Source: Entophlyctis helioformis (taxonomy: Eukaryota; Chytridiomycota; Chytridiomycetes; Chytridiales; Chytriomycetaceae). Taken from it: DNA of 64,000 nt. The stretch covers positions 1-64,000 of the forward strand of contig JAHLKH010000160.1 of NCBI GenBank assembly GCA_025526915.1. Reading direction: 5' to 3'. Below are positions 46,883 through 57,818 of the stretch, one piece after another. Position numbers and translations under genes: made by a program. Below the pieces are notes generated by a model. That model did not search any database and was not told the DNA's origin. It saw only the letters and a program-made list of their open reading frames with translations. Numbering within the stretch: the first letter of the stretch is position 1; the number at the start of each line of letters is the position of its first letter.

Positions 46883-48396
46883 ATGTCAGCCACTGTATCG
46901 CGCGGTGGCATGAACAGAAGGATGTTGGTGGAAAGAAGTGAACAAAGAGAGACGGCTCACATCCAGAATGTAGCACGGCACAAACATGCAGAACGCGAGG
47001 GCATGAAAGTACTTGCGGCGAGCGTTGATGTGCGCGTGGTGCGACGATGGCGTCCATGTCGATGCAACCGCGATTGCGAGCATCAGCAGGAACGTCCAGT
47101 AGACGGTGATGAGTGGCCGGTATGTGGATGTGTCGGTCAAGAACGCGATCGTCCTGTCGGTGCACATATGCAGTGAGCGTTACAGACGTGATAGACAGGG
47201 AGGACACCCGTGCGATGGACTTGCCATGAAAAGGGCTCGCATCCCATTGCATAGTACGTCCATGGCGTGATGCCAAGACCGACAATCAATGCACTGACAA
47301 CCATGAACGAACTGGAGAGGGCCGCATGGGCCGATGCATGCTGTGGCGAGTCGGATGCCGTCCGGATACGGTTGAGGAGCGGCCGCTGAATGACGCAGAT
47401 GGCGGTCATGCCCCAGAGCAGGGCCGGCAGAAACACGGCGACATGACTGCGATACGGTGCAAGGTCCTTGGGTATCGCGCCAGCCTGCAATCCATCTCTC
47501 GAGTCAGCAACTCGTTCCGCTGTCCCATAGACAAGTCGAAGGGAGAGGGAGAGACAGAGGAACGTGCCATTCTGAGAGTGAGGAACAGCGTGTCGCTGAC
47601 CGACATGCTCGCCGCAGATGCCATCAGCATCGATTCGCCAGCTGTGATCCCGGGTCCCAGATCAGCCGTGACTTGGTGCAGCAGTCTCCAGAACACGACT
47701 GCTGGCACAGCGGTCATCCAGGCCGGCCCTACACACGCGCACGCACACACACACACACGCATTAGTCCGTCTATCGAGTCGTGGGCATCCACAACCAGCA
47801 CGCGACGCCTCACATGCCGACACCGACGCCAGCAGTGCGATCATGCCGACAGACACCGCCGTCACAGACAGCCGGATGGCCGGCGATGCATATGCGGATA
47901 CGCTGACGAGACTCGCGCAGCCGGTCGTCAGCACCCAGCCAACGAGGCTTCGTGCATACCCTGCGCACGCCATCGCCGCTTGTCAGTGCACGCCTCGCAG
48001 CCATTCTCCAGCAGCTGTGCAAAGCCCCGACCTGACGATGCGGCGGCTGGGATCGAGAGAGCGACAACCGACGGAAGCACCGACCCGCACAGGATGCCGT
48101 GGCCGATAAGCGGCCGGTAGCGGTGCGACGCATGCACCGCATCGAGTGTGGGTGTATGGAACTGGAGGGCGGCCGACAGTCCAAAGAGAACAGCCAGAAC
48201 TGTGTGTGTGTGTGTGTGCGGTGTGAGCGGGCTGGCTGACTGGCTGGCTGGCTGCGCATTGGACAGACGTACCCAGCGGCTCGTACCGCATGGACGTGGA
48301 CGCCAAGGTGGAAGCGACGGCGGCGAGTGTGGGGATGCTGATGAGCAGGACCTCCATGGCCCGTCGCTGGTACTGCCTCTGGGCCGGCTTCGCCAT
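46204..48396 (-). CDS. SEC59: Dolichol kinase (Sec59/DOLK)
   Basis: ER membrane CTP-dependent kinase making dolichyl phosphate for N-glycosylation, GPI anchors and O-mannosylation. Exons in order: 48273-48396, 48032-48199, 47814-47960, 47556-47728, 47225-47484, 46961-47153, 46204-46776; total 1638 nt, 545 aa, phases all close. Many hydrophobic segments. Family motifs: GITAGESMLMASA, RKYFHALAFCMFVPCYILD, FLDSRDNGPVVLSHLYLLVG, VLALGVGDALASLVGKAVGR (CTP-binding region), KSVEGTAGFV and LEAFSEQNDNLVIPLYLF. Intron 5 (47154-47224) is GC-AG (GCAAGT donor). The 184-nt intron 6 holds an (AG)n(TG)n microsatellite. The donor at 47555 is the least certain. It is divergent from ARPC2 (255 bp). Confidence 0.93.
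46808..46879. repeat. (AG)n(TG)n microsatellite in a dolichol kinase intron
   Basis: About 13 AG units then 23 TG units, within intron 6 of the dolichol kinase gene. Confidence 0.95.
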
Positions 48397-48651
48397 GGCT
48401 GATCGGCGCTCTTCTGCTGCCGACTCGCAAGCCAGGCCGGCGTCCGCTCGTCCAACACGGTCACGCCAGATCACGTGACACGAGGATGGCTGAGCCGGAT
48501 CACGCGAAGCTGGGTTGCCGCGCAGGTGAACAGACGTGAGTGGCCGTGCCTGCGAGTGTGTGCTCGCTAGCTAGCTGGCTGACGGACTGGCTGACTGGCT
48601 GACTGACTGACCGCCGTCTCCACGGACAGACACCAGCGACCGACAGACGCC

Positions 48652-50214
48652 ATGATTCTGCTCGAGCCTGCCAGCAAGATCCTCGAGGAGACCATCCGCG
48701 AGCGCTTCACAACGTGAGTCTCGCTCGCTCGTGCTGCGTGTCTTGGCCGCATCTGCAGGTGGCTGGCAGCTGCTGCCTGCAGACGCCGATGCCTCTGCCC
48801 CGCCGCCGTTGCATCCCCGCACAGCCGCACGCACGATGCATAGCGGCTCCTCTTGCGCTGTGCTGCCGTGTGGCCAGCGGCTTGCCTCCCTTGGCTTGCT
48901 TGGCTTGACTGGCTTGGCTCGCTTGGCACACCCTTGCTTCGTGTCCACCACTGACTGCCCTCGCTCGCCGTTCAACAACGGCACAACGGCCACCAACCTC
49001 GACACCCATGGCACGCCTTCTGCCTCCAGCGAGCCTGAGCGCTGCCGCATCGTGCTTGCAGACTTTGACGGCGTCACCTACCGCATCGCCACCTTGCCCG
49101 ACTCCAAGACCAACCTGTTCATCTCCGTGTCCATGCGCTGCTTCCCTGAGCTGCGTCGCTACGGCGCAGATGCCGTCTTGCGACGAGAGTACGGCCCCTA
49201 CTTGCACGAGCCTGCAGAGGAGGGCTTTGACGTCTCGCTCAAGGTGCCTCTTGACCAGCTGCCGCAAGATATCGGTGCGTCTCGCCCGCCATCGGGTCCC
49301 AGTCTGCGCAATCTTCCGCGTGCTTGTGGCTGACCACCTCGCCTGCCTGCCTGCCACAGAGCCGCTGATCAAGGCCATCTCGCTGCTCAAGCGCAACATC
49401 CTTGCTGCGCCTTTCGAGGCTGCCTTTGCCGCCCAGCAGCAGGAGAGCGAGTCTCCGCTCATGGCTGTTCACTACCGCGACGACGAGGCCATCTACGTCA
49501 AGGCCCTGCCGGACCGTGTCACGGTCATCTTCTCGACCGAGTTCAAGGACGAGACCGACAAGATCTACGGCAAGGTGTTCCTCCAGGTTCGTTTGCCATT
49601 TCTCGCTGCATCCTTGTTGCAGATCCGGCACAGCCAGCCAGACGGACAGACAGCCAGACAGCCAGACGGACAGACGGACACGCAGACAGTCGAATGCACA
49701 AAGTGTGCAACGTGGTCCGCAGAAAACTGATCTGCTGCTTCAATGCCATTGTGTCGCTAGGAATTCGTCGATGCCCGCCGTCAGCCTGCCATCCAAAACG
49801 CGCCACAGGTGCTCTACTCTGCACGCGAACCGCCGCTCGAGTTGCGCGGTGTCAGTGGTCTCAAGGACTCCAACACGGTTGGCTACGTCACCTTTGGTAG
49901 GTGGCCCGTCTGGTCCTCTCTCGTCTGGCTCTCCTGGCACCTGTTGTCTGATCCATTGAATCGCAATCGCCGATACGACAGTGCTGTTCCCCAGACACTT
50001 CCACGGCGCCGCGGCGGCCGATGCCATCTCGCGCATCCAGCTGTTCCGCGACTACTTCCACTACCACATCAAGGCGTCCAAGGCGTACATGCACACTCGC
50101 ATGCGTGCCCGTGTCGACTCGTTCCTCAAGGTTCTCAACCGCGCCAAGCCCGAGAAGCCAGAGGACCAGAAGGAGAAGAAGACTGCGTCTGGCAAGACTT
50201 TCAAGAGATCCTGA
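48652..50214 (+). CDS. ARPC2: Arp2/3 complex subunit 2 (p34-Arc)
   Basis: Core structural subunit of the Arp2/3 actin-branching complex. Exons: 48652-48713, 49030-49274, 49360-49586, 49761-49896, 49982-50214; 903 nt, 300 aa, as usual for ARPC2. Motifs in order: [106 protein letters not shown] and GKTFKRS. Intron 1 (316 nt) is long for this genome; the acceptor at 49029 gives [19 protein letters not shown], but an extra small exon inside it cannot be excluded. Intron 3 has the donor GTTCGT and CAGA/GACA repeats. Confidence 0.95.
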
Positions 50215-50488
50215 TCTGTCTCGCAGCCTCACTCGCTCCACTCGCCTGGCCATCAATGAAGGAATGCTTTTTCATTCGGCCAGCGAATCATGCCATGGCC
50301 CAAGCGTCAGCAGCCTGCATGGTCGGCCAGTGTCCAACGAGCACTGCTCGGTGCGATCGTCTCGGCCAGCGTGCTCGTTATTGCAAGCGATGCACAGCAG
50401 GGCCACATTGTCGCAACAATCAGAGCGTACGCTCAAAATCGTATGAGAACCGCGCCGATTTTTCTTTCTTTTTCGACGAATCTCGCCA

Positions 50489-53343
50489 ATGGTCGCAGTG
50501 GGCAAGAACAAGCACAGAAAGCGGCCGGCTGGTGCTGCCAACCGCAAGGCGAATGGCAAGACCGTGCTGGCGGCTGCCGCACGCACAGACACGGATGCAT
50601 TCGATCCGTCGCTCTCGCTCGACGACATCCTTGAGATGGAAGAGCAACAGTCACAGTCGGCAAGCAGCAACAGCAACAAACGCATGCGCACCTCCAAAAG
50701 CAGCAGCAGCCAAGACGACAGCGACAACGACAACGCAGACGATGACGCCGAGGTGGACGCCGATGCCGTTGCCGTTGCAGGCGGCAAGCGCAAAGACCCC
50801 TTTGAAGACGCTGTGGATGTCGAGGAGCTGCTCTACGGCGATGTCGACTTTGACCTGGACTCGTTTGTCAACATTGACGACTTCAAGGAAGATCCGAGCG
50901 TGCTCAACCCCAAGGCTGCCCAGCGTGCCAAGGCAAAGGCTGAGGCTGTCTCGCCGTCTGCCAAGCGCCTCAAGCGCATCTCTGACAGCGATCCAGTGAG
51001 CCGCGGATACGCAGCAGATGTTGTTGCCGACGACGACGGCGGCCTTGACGCGGACGCGGACGATGACGATGAAGACGATGCCGAGCAGCAAGAGGCGGAC
51101 AAAAAGGCCGACAACCAGACCAACAACAAGAAGCCCGTGTTCGACTTTCCTGCCGTGCCCCGATCGTCGCCATGGAACGCCTTTGGCCTCCATGCGTCCA
51201 TCGTGTCGAATCTCGTCCACCACCTTGGATTCCCCAAGCCAACAGATATCCAGTCGCAGACGCTCTCGCAGACGCTTCTGCACCACCACGATGTCATTGG
51301 TGCTGCCGAGACAGGTTCGGGCAAGACGCTCGCCTACGGCCTGCCCATTCTGCAGCACATTGCGACGGTGCTCCCCACCGATCCCGACATGCCGTGTGCG
51401 GGTCTCATCATCGCTCCCACCCGCGAGCTCGCTCTCCAGGTCGCGGACCATCTCCGCAAGGCTGGCCGTGGCATAACCCACAAGGTCGTCGCAGTCGTGG
51501 GTGGCATGTCGTCGCAGAAGCAGAAGCGTCAGCTAGCGAGTGGGCCTCACGTCCTTGTTGCAACGCCAGGCCGGCTGTGGGAGCTCATGCAGGACGACGA
51601 CATGCTCATGGATGCCCTCCAGCACGTCAAGTTCCTTGTCATTGACGAGGCAGATCGCATGCTCGAAGCGGGGCATTTCCGTGACCTTGACGAGATCCTT
51701 GCGCGCATCTCGGTCGCCCGACTCCCGCACGACCAGGCTGCCCGCATCAAGCGCCGCACGCTGGTCTTTTCGGCCACGATGCTCGAAGACGCGTCGCTCC
51801 AGCAGATCCTCACGCAGGCCAAGAAAAAGGCCGCCAAGGGCAAAAAGCGCTTCGGCAACACGCTCTTTGGCAAGCTGCTCGACAAGGTGTCGTTCAGAGA
51901 CGAGCATCCCGTGTACATCAACCTGTCCACAAAGAACGTCGTTGCCAAGGGCCTCCTGGAAGCCAAGATCGACTGTCTCAAAACGCAAAAGGACGCCATG
52001 CTCTACTATGTGCTCACACGCTACCCGGGCAAGACAATTGTGTTTGCCAACTCGATCGACGCCATCCGCCGGCTTGTGCCGATCCTCACGGTCCTCCGCG
52101 TGCCTGCCTTTGGCCTGCATGCAGAGATGCAGCAGCGCCAGCGCCTCAAGAGTCTGGACCGGTTCCGCGAGTCGGAGAATGCGGTGCTGGTGGCCTCTGA
52201 TGTCGCTGCTCGCGGTCTGGATATCCCTGCCGTCGACCATGTGGTGCACTACCAGCTGCCGCGCTCGGCCGATGTCTATGTGCATCGCAGTGGACGCACA
52301 GCTCGTGCCATGACCGAGGGAGTCTCTGTCGCGCTTGTCTGCCCCGAGGAACTCACCATGTACAAGAAGGTCTGCCATGTGCTCAAGAAGGGTGAGTGAG
52401 AACTGTCTCTTGGATGCATCGATGGATGGAGACATGCTGCTAACATGGACGCAACGCACAGAGAACGGCCTGCCAGACTTTCCTGTCGACATGTCCATTC
52501 TGGAGCACATCAAGCACCGCATCCATCTCGCCCGCGAGATCGACTTGCTCGAGCACCGTGAACGCAAGATCACGGCCGACCGCGACTGGTTCCGCAAGAC
52601 TGCCGACGAGGCCGGCATTCTCCTCTCGGATGACGACCTCAACCTCTCTGATGCCCCCGCAGATGGCCACCGCGTCAACAAGAAGAAGGGCAAAAAGTCA
52701 GAGGACGACGATGGATCTGACCGCGTGCTCAGCGGCAAGGAGCGCAGCCGACTGGCGAGCCTCAAGTTCCAGCTCAGTGAGGCGCTCGGCAAAACCCTGA
52801 TGCCCAAGGGCGTGAGCTCCAAGTACATCACCAGCAACGTGATTGCTGGACAGGCTGATGTGTTCTTGGCGCGTCAAGGTGTGTCATGCTTGCGTTCATG
52901 TCCGTTGCTGGTGGATTGGCGTGCTGACTGGTGTGGATGGTGCAGGCACGGCGATGCCTGCGTACAAGAGCAGCAAGGCGACAGACGATCTGCGAAGCAA
53001 GGTCGCTGCCCACCGTGGCGACAAGCCTGCCAAGCCGGATGCCGACTCTGACAACAGCGATCAGGACGGCGATGCTGGCGATGGATCTGACGATGGCGAT
53101 GGCAATGGCCAAGTGGAGGCCAAGGTCGACAAGGCAAAACCAAAGACGGGACAGGCTGCTCGACTGGACCGCATCCAAAAGAAGCAGGAGCAGATCAAGC
53201 GGAAGCGCGAGGCCAAGCAGGCTCGCAAGGACGCCACGCCGCGGGGACTCAAACGCAAGGCCGAGCGCGATGCCGAGCGACAGGCTGAGCGGGACGAGGA
53301 AGATGAGGACGACGATGGCGATGGTGGCTTTGCATACGAATAA
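50489..53343 (+). CDS. MAK5: DEAD-box RNA helicase MAK5 / DDX24 (60S ribosome assembly)
   Basis: Nucleolar ATP-dependent RNA helicase for large-subunit biogenesis. Exons 50489-52391, 52462-52878 and 52946-53343; 905 aa, intact. The acidic, Lys-rich N-terminus precedes the Q-motif region (WNAFGLHASIVSNLVHHLGF, PTDIQSQT). Motifs: AETGSGKT, APTRELA, TPGRLWEL, DEADRMLEAGHF (the MAK5/DDX24 version), VFSATM, FANSIDAIRRL, SDVAARGLDIP and HRSGRTAR. The long insert after SAT with GKKRFGNTLFGKLLDKV is typical of the subfamily. A Lys/Glu/Asp-rich tail ends GGFAYE. The right arm of the inverted repeat begins in exon 2 near 52739, so the last 168 or so codons also exist at 22110-22718. Confidence 0.95.
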
Positions 53344-54160
53344 ACGATCGTTGGCACCACGCTGCTGCTGCTGGTGTTGAATGTGGGGATCGTCCAGAGC
53401 CATGAACGGCAAGGACTGGATGGCCGCTGCGTCGTTGCCTGGTCGACGGCGAGCAGCAACCAAGCCTGATCTGCAGCCGCCGATGTGTGTCCGTTGCCAT
53501 GGCTTGGTTGCGCCGAGACGCAGCTCCAGGACAGGATCGCCAAGCAGCGATGCCGTCCATGGCATGTATCGCTGCCCGAGATCGGCACGGTGGCAGCACA
53601 GCCAGCCGAGTGCACATCGTGATCAGCGAGCGATCCGTGCTTGTGTCGCCAGCGCTGTGGCTGCCGCTGCTTCACAGGCACAGGCACAGTCGGCAAGCGG
53701 GCCCCGGCCGGAGCAGGCGTGGGGATGAAGGCGGCCTCTGCCAGCCAGCCAGCCAGCCTGCCAGTCGACGGCACCAGCAGCGTGCATCCACACGCCGGCC
53801 GTGCATCCACACGCCAGGCCCTCCACGGCAGCCCGTCGCCATCCGCCTGCACAGCAACGCTGCGTCGTGCACGCCGCTGTGCGCTGTCTGTCTGGCCCCG
53901 CACTGCACTGGCCCTGCACTGGTCGCTGCCTTCCCCTCCGCCTCGGTGCTACTATGGCACCAACCAGCACACACCACCATGACATGCCGGCACCGGCGGG
54001 GCGACATGAAACATGCAAGCCACCCATTGCCCGCTCGGCACTGCTGCCGGCTGAGCTGCGCTGCGCTGGCTGCGCTGTGCCGCCCTATAAAATGCCCTGA
54101 TGGCCGCTGCACTTTTCTTCGCCCACAGCTCACAGATCACCGACGATCCCCACATCCACA
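53344..54160. other. Intergenic, right arm, between MAK5 and paralogue 2
   Basis: 817 bp containing the MAK5 3' flank and the paralogue 2 promoter. It is conserved with 21250-22109. Open frames on both strands here have repeat-like composition; no gene is supported. Confidence 0.45.
54086..54092 (+). promoter_or_regulatory. TATA box of secreted paralogue 2, right arm
   Basis: TATAAAA, 75 bp upstream of the ATG at 54161; conserved in the left arm. Confidence 0.65.
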
Positions 54161-54988
54161 ATGCTTGCACCTGTTGCCCTCCTCGCTGCTGCTGCCCTCG
54201 TTGGCGTCAACGCCCAGCCCGCCCCGCTCCTGCTGCCCCCCGCCCCTGCTGCTGGTCCCGGCGGCCCGTGCAAGCCCGACGCTGTCGTTGACGACTTTGC
54301 CACCCTGCGCAACGTGACGCTCCTGCCCGTCGACGGTGGCGACTCCCGTCCAGGCAACCTGCTCGGCGGCGACTACGGTGCGGTCGGCGCGACGTTCGTC
54401 ATCAACCCGCTGGCCAAGGAGGTCGTCCTGACGTCCACCAACGGCACCAGCAACTTCTGGTTCTCCAAGTTCGACATTGGTGCCTGCTTCGACCTCACTG
54501 GCTACTTTGCCGTGGCCTTTGACCTCGTTGCGCCGGCCGGCTCGTCGGCCTCGTTCACGCTCACGCAGCGCTCGGCCAACTGCTCGGTGCGCCTCATCGA
54601 CTCGGAGTACACGTCGCTCTCCAAGTACATCACGCCCGACGGCACCAAGAAGACGGTCATCATGCCGTTTGTCGACTTTGCCAAGAACCTCAACGGCGCT
54701 CCCTTTGACTTTGTCCACCTCAAGGACTGGACCATGGTCGACATGAAGCCTGAGGGTGCCGTGTTCCGCCTGTCCAACATGCGCCTGATTGGTGGCTGCT
54801 CGCCTCTCAACACCACCGTCAGTGGCAACACTGGTGGTGCGACTGGCGGTGCGACTGGTGGCGCTTCTGCTGCTGTGCCCAGTGCGACGGCCGCCCCCGC
54901 CACCAAGAACGCCGGCATGGCCGTGCAGGCATCTGCGTACCTCGGCGCTGCCCTTGCCGGTCTTGCTGCCTTCATCGGCGGCTTCTAG
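54161..54988 (+). CDS. Secreted, probably GPI-anchored protein, paralogue 2, right-arm copy (intact)
   Basis: Intact 275-aa copy, the best reference for the family. Signal peptide MLAPVALLAAAALVGVNA, short Pro/Ala spacer, CKPDAVVDDFATLRNVTLLP, a domain of about 150 residues with four Cys (FDIGACFDLTGYFAVAFDLV, RSANCSVRLIDSEY, LSKYITPDGTKKTVIMPF, RLSNMRLIGGC), N-glycosylation sequons (NVT, NGT, NCS, NTT), a Gly/Ala/Thr linker and a hydrophobic C-terminus (LGAALAGLAAFIGGF) without a cytoplasmic tail. This layout fits a GPI-anchored cell-wall or membrane protein. A carbohydrate-binding role (CBM11/CIA30-like fold) is suggested only by pattern. Confidence 0.85.
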   Translation: MLAPVALLAAAALVGVNAQPAPLLLPPAPAAGPGGPCKPDAVVDDFATLRNVTLLPVDGGDSRPGNLLGGDYGAVGATFVINPLAKEVVLTSTNGTSNFWFSKFDIGACFDLTGYFAVAFDLVAPAGSSASFTLTQRSANCSVRLIDSEYTSLSKYITPDGTKKTVIMPFVDFAKNLNGAPFDFVHLKDWTMVDMKPEGAVFRLSNMRLIGGCSPLNTTVSGNTGGATGGATGGASAAVPSATAAPATKNAGMAVQASAYLGAALAGLAAFIGGF

Positions 54989-55392
54989 ATCGCTGTTCCA
55001 CATACTTATCCTGATACATTTCTTTGAGACTCTTGCCACGCCACTTCCAATGAACGCATTGTGATCATGAGCAACTGGTGTGTGCCGCCGCCTTCATGCC
55101 TTCTGATGCTGTCTGTGTTGGGCGGCAACAACAACAGCCAGCAGCAACAGCAGCTTGACGCAATGGTGCCACTGATCCGCCGTCACAACCACCGCTCGGC
55201 AGTGCCAAACACGCCGCTCTTGCGCCTCCCAACTCCGTCCGCGTTTTGTTGCTTTGCTTGTGTGCTGTGTGCCTGTGCACTGCCACACACAGGGCTGTGC
55301 GCTTGTGCAGCTCGCTGATTGGCCGCCGCCGCCTCATTGCATCTGCAGGCACACAGCCCGCCTTGTCCGCCTTCCCTCCATCCAACCACGCC
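54989..55392. other. Intergenic between secreted paralogues 2 and 1, right arm
   Basis: 404 bp. It contains an AACAACAACAG/CAGCAG run near 55128-55155 and an ATTGG (CCAAT on the other strand) near 55317, about 75 bp before the paralogue 1 ATG. No TATA box is visible. Confidence 0.4.
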
Positions 55393-56208
55393 ATGATCGT
55401 CCCTGTTGCCCTCGTCGCCGCCGCTGCTGCCGCTGTTGCCAACGCGCAGGCTGCCTGCAAGCCCGACCTGCTCGTCGACGACTTTGCGGCTGCCCGCACC
55501 GTCACGCTGCCCGAGGGCGGCGGCGCTCGTCCGGCCAACCTGCTCAACGGCGACTATGGCGCACAAGGCGCCACCTTTGCCGTCAACCCGGCTGGCAAGG
55601 AGGTCGTCATCACCGCTGGCACGGCCGACGTTGGCCAGCCCGAGCCGCAGGCCAACCCAGGCACCGCCCCGACCTTCAACTACTGGTTCGGCAAGTTCGA
55701 CATTGGCGCCTGCTTCGACCTCACGGGCTACACGGCCATTGCGTTCGACCTCGTCGCTCCCGCCGGCTCCAACATGAACTTTACGCTCACGCAGCGCTCG
55801 GCCGACTGCAAGACCCGGCTGGTCGACTCGGTGTACAAGCCGCTGTCGAGCTACCTCAAGACGGACGGATCCAAGAAGGCCGTCAGCCTGCCGATTGCCG
55901 ACTACGCCAAGAACCTCAAGGGCGGTGCCTTTGACTTTAAGCACCTCAAGGACTGGACCATTGTCAACATGACTCCCAGCGGCGCCGTGTTCCGTCTGTC
56001 CAACCTGCGTCTCGTGGGCAACTGCGCGGGCAACCAGACTGCCACAACCACGACGACCGCTGCGTCCAAGTCCACGGCGACTGCCTCTGCCTCTGCGACG
56101 GTTCCGTCTGTCATTGCCACGCAGAAGCCCGCCACCGGCTCGGCGCAGTCTGCTGGCGCTTCTATTGGTGCTGCGCTTGTTGCTGTGCTTGCTGCCATGT
56201 CCTTCTAG
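55393..56208 (+). CDS. Secreted, probably GPI-anchored protein, paralogue 1, right-arm copy (intact)
   Basis: Intact 271-aa copy: signal peptide MIVPVALVAAAAAAVANA, ACKPDLLVDDFAAAR, an insertion relative to paralogues 2 and 3 (TADVGQPEPQANPG), NYWFGKFDIGACFDLTGY, RSADCKTRLVDSVY, FKHLKDWTIVNMTPSG, RLVGNC, a Thr/Ala/Ser-rich linker with sequon NQT and a hydrophobic tail ending LVAVLAAMSF. It differs from the left copy by a few residues (for example SLPIADY versus TLPFADY) and keeps the C-terminal frame that the left copy loses. Confidence 0.85.
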   Translation: MIVPVALVAAAAAAVANAQAACKPDLLVDDFAAARTVTLPEGGGARPANLLNGDYGAQGATFAVNPAGKEVVITAGTADVGQPEPQANPGTAPTFNYWFGKFDIGACFDLTGYTAIAFDLVAPAGSNMNFTLTQRSADCKTRLVDSVYKPLSSYLKTDGSKKAVSLPIADYAKNLKGGAFDFKHLKDWTIVNMTPSGAVFRLSNLRLVGNCAGNQTATTTTTAASKSTATASASATVPSVIATQKPATGSAQSAGASIGAALVAVLAAMSF

Positions 56209-56719
56209 ATGTCCCTCCCAATACATACACCTCCTGTGCACCAGATCTACAAGTTTGGATGCTGACGGGAGACAGAGGGGCTGCCATCGCACAGCCACCA
56301 GCACATTCACTTTGCGGTGGTCAGGCGTGGCCATGCTGTCGCTTGTGAGGATGCATCTGCCTGCACTCCACCAGGCATCGTCGTCAGAGCAGGCCGAGGC
56401 ACACTCAACAGCCTTGATCTCAACCAGGCTGGCCGTGGCACTTGAGATCCAGTCGGCGCCATCAGACACGCCAGCCAGCTTGGATCGGAAGCGACTAGCC
56501 TTGCATCTGATCGTGATGCTCGCTGGTGCTCGGACGACAATGGCAAGGCTGACCGTGGCTGCTGCCGTCACTGCCAGCAACGAGTCTACACCACCAAAGC
56601 AGCTGATGGCATCGCAAGGGTCCACAGCCTGCTTGCTGATCGGCTGCCGGCTCAACAATCACCAGTCCAACAACAGGTCGATTATAGCAGTGTATTTCTC
56701 CAGTCAAGCAGAATGCGAC
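56209..56719. other. Intergenic, right arm (3' ends of convergent genes)
   Basis: 511 bp, counterpart of 18665-19188. I see no gene in it. Confidence 0.5.
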
Positions 56720-57818
56720 TCACTGCAAGTCGAGATGAATGAAAGACGCTTCAGGCGACCACCGTGGCTCGATAGGTGAGTAGTGAGGAGTCTTTGGCAT
56801 ATAGGGCGACGGCAAGTATGCCGAACCTGAGGATGGAAAGAGGGGGGAGGTAGCCCGAGACCCGTCGTCTTGGGCTAGAGTCTGAAGCCAAACGTCAGCG
56901 TGATCCATCTGTGATGGAAGCGAGGGCGGGGCAGAGCGACAGCGTGGCAGGCAGGCCCGCTTCGGTGGCGACCGTGGCTCTGCCGACTCGCACCTGCCGA
57001 CGTCCTGAGCATCGCGCTCTCGCTTCTTGCTTGTGCGATCGGCTACAGTCGAGAGAGGTTGCGGTCCTTGATCCGACGCAGCCGAGGCGATTGTTGGCAT
57101 GGCAAAGTGCTTGATTCTCGGACTGGCGAGACATCCGAGATCCCGTGTGCGGTTGTCGCCCCTCTGCTGACGGATGGGCAGGCAGAAACTATCGGCTGGT
57201 CCGTTGAGTCGGCGGCTGCTGGACTTCCGAGCCATGATGGGATGTCTAGGGATGCCAATGTGTCGACTTGGTAGGCCTGCATACTTAGGCGGCTGCGGAC
57301 GTCCGATGTTGACGGACCCACGCAGCTGTCGCCCAAAAGGCATTGTGTCGGCTTGCTCTTGGTGGCGTGCGTGTGGACCAGCGAGGCCGCGTGGCCGATA
57401 CGCGTGCCGGGCAACTTGGCAGCCAAAAGGACACGCGCCAGCTGCGGCGTCTGTCAATGAATGTTCCGATTCACGCGCATGGTCAGCCAGCCAGCCAGTC
57501 AAGACTACCAGAGGAATGGAATGGCAGCCGCAAGCGATGGAGTGGCGTATGGACTGACAGCCGATACAAGCAAAGAGCGACACAAGCAGGTCCACCAACC
57601 ATCGTGTGCTGCTGGGCAGCCAGCTGCGCCAGACGCGTCTTCTCGAACTGCTCGTAATGGCGCGTCAGGCCGGCTTTGTGCGGCCTAATCAACGCGCAAT
57701 GGTCGTCAAGGCTTGCTCTTGCGAGAGGTCTTGCCATTGTGAGCGAGAATGGCGACCCTCGGATAGGGATGCGGACCAGCGGGCTGGTGTTGGCGCTGAT
57801 ACGGAAGTAGCTGGACAT
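56720..57818 (-). CDS. Uncharacterised Pro/Ser-rich protein, right-arm copy (frame broken in this sequence)
   Basis: Counterpart of 17574-18664. The first exon reads MSSYFRISANTSPLVRIP, HCALIRPHKAGLTRHYEQ and EKTRLAQLAAQQHTMVGG; the left copy diverges in frame after CALIRPHKAGLTR. The C-terminal part is open from MPTIASAASDQG through KKRERDAQDVG, PPSLPSQMDHADVWLQTLAQ and YMPKTPHYSPIEPRWS to HLDLQ. One C is missing near 57096-57100 (CC where the left arm has CCC), which separates MQAYQVDTLASLDIPSW...SSTLPC from PTIASAAS. No domain recognised; the length after correction and splicing is roughly 300 aa or a little more. Confidence 0.45.
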
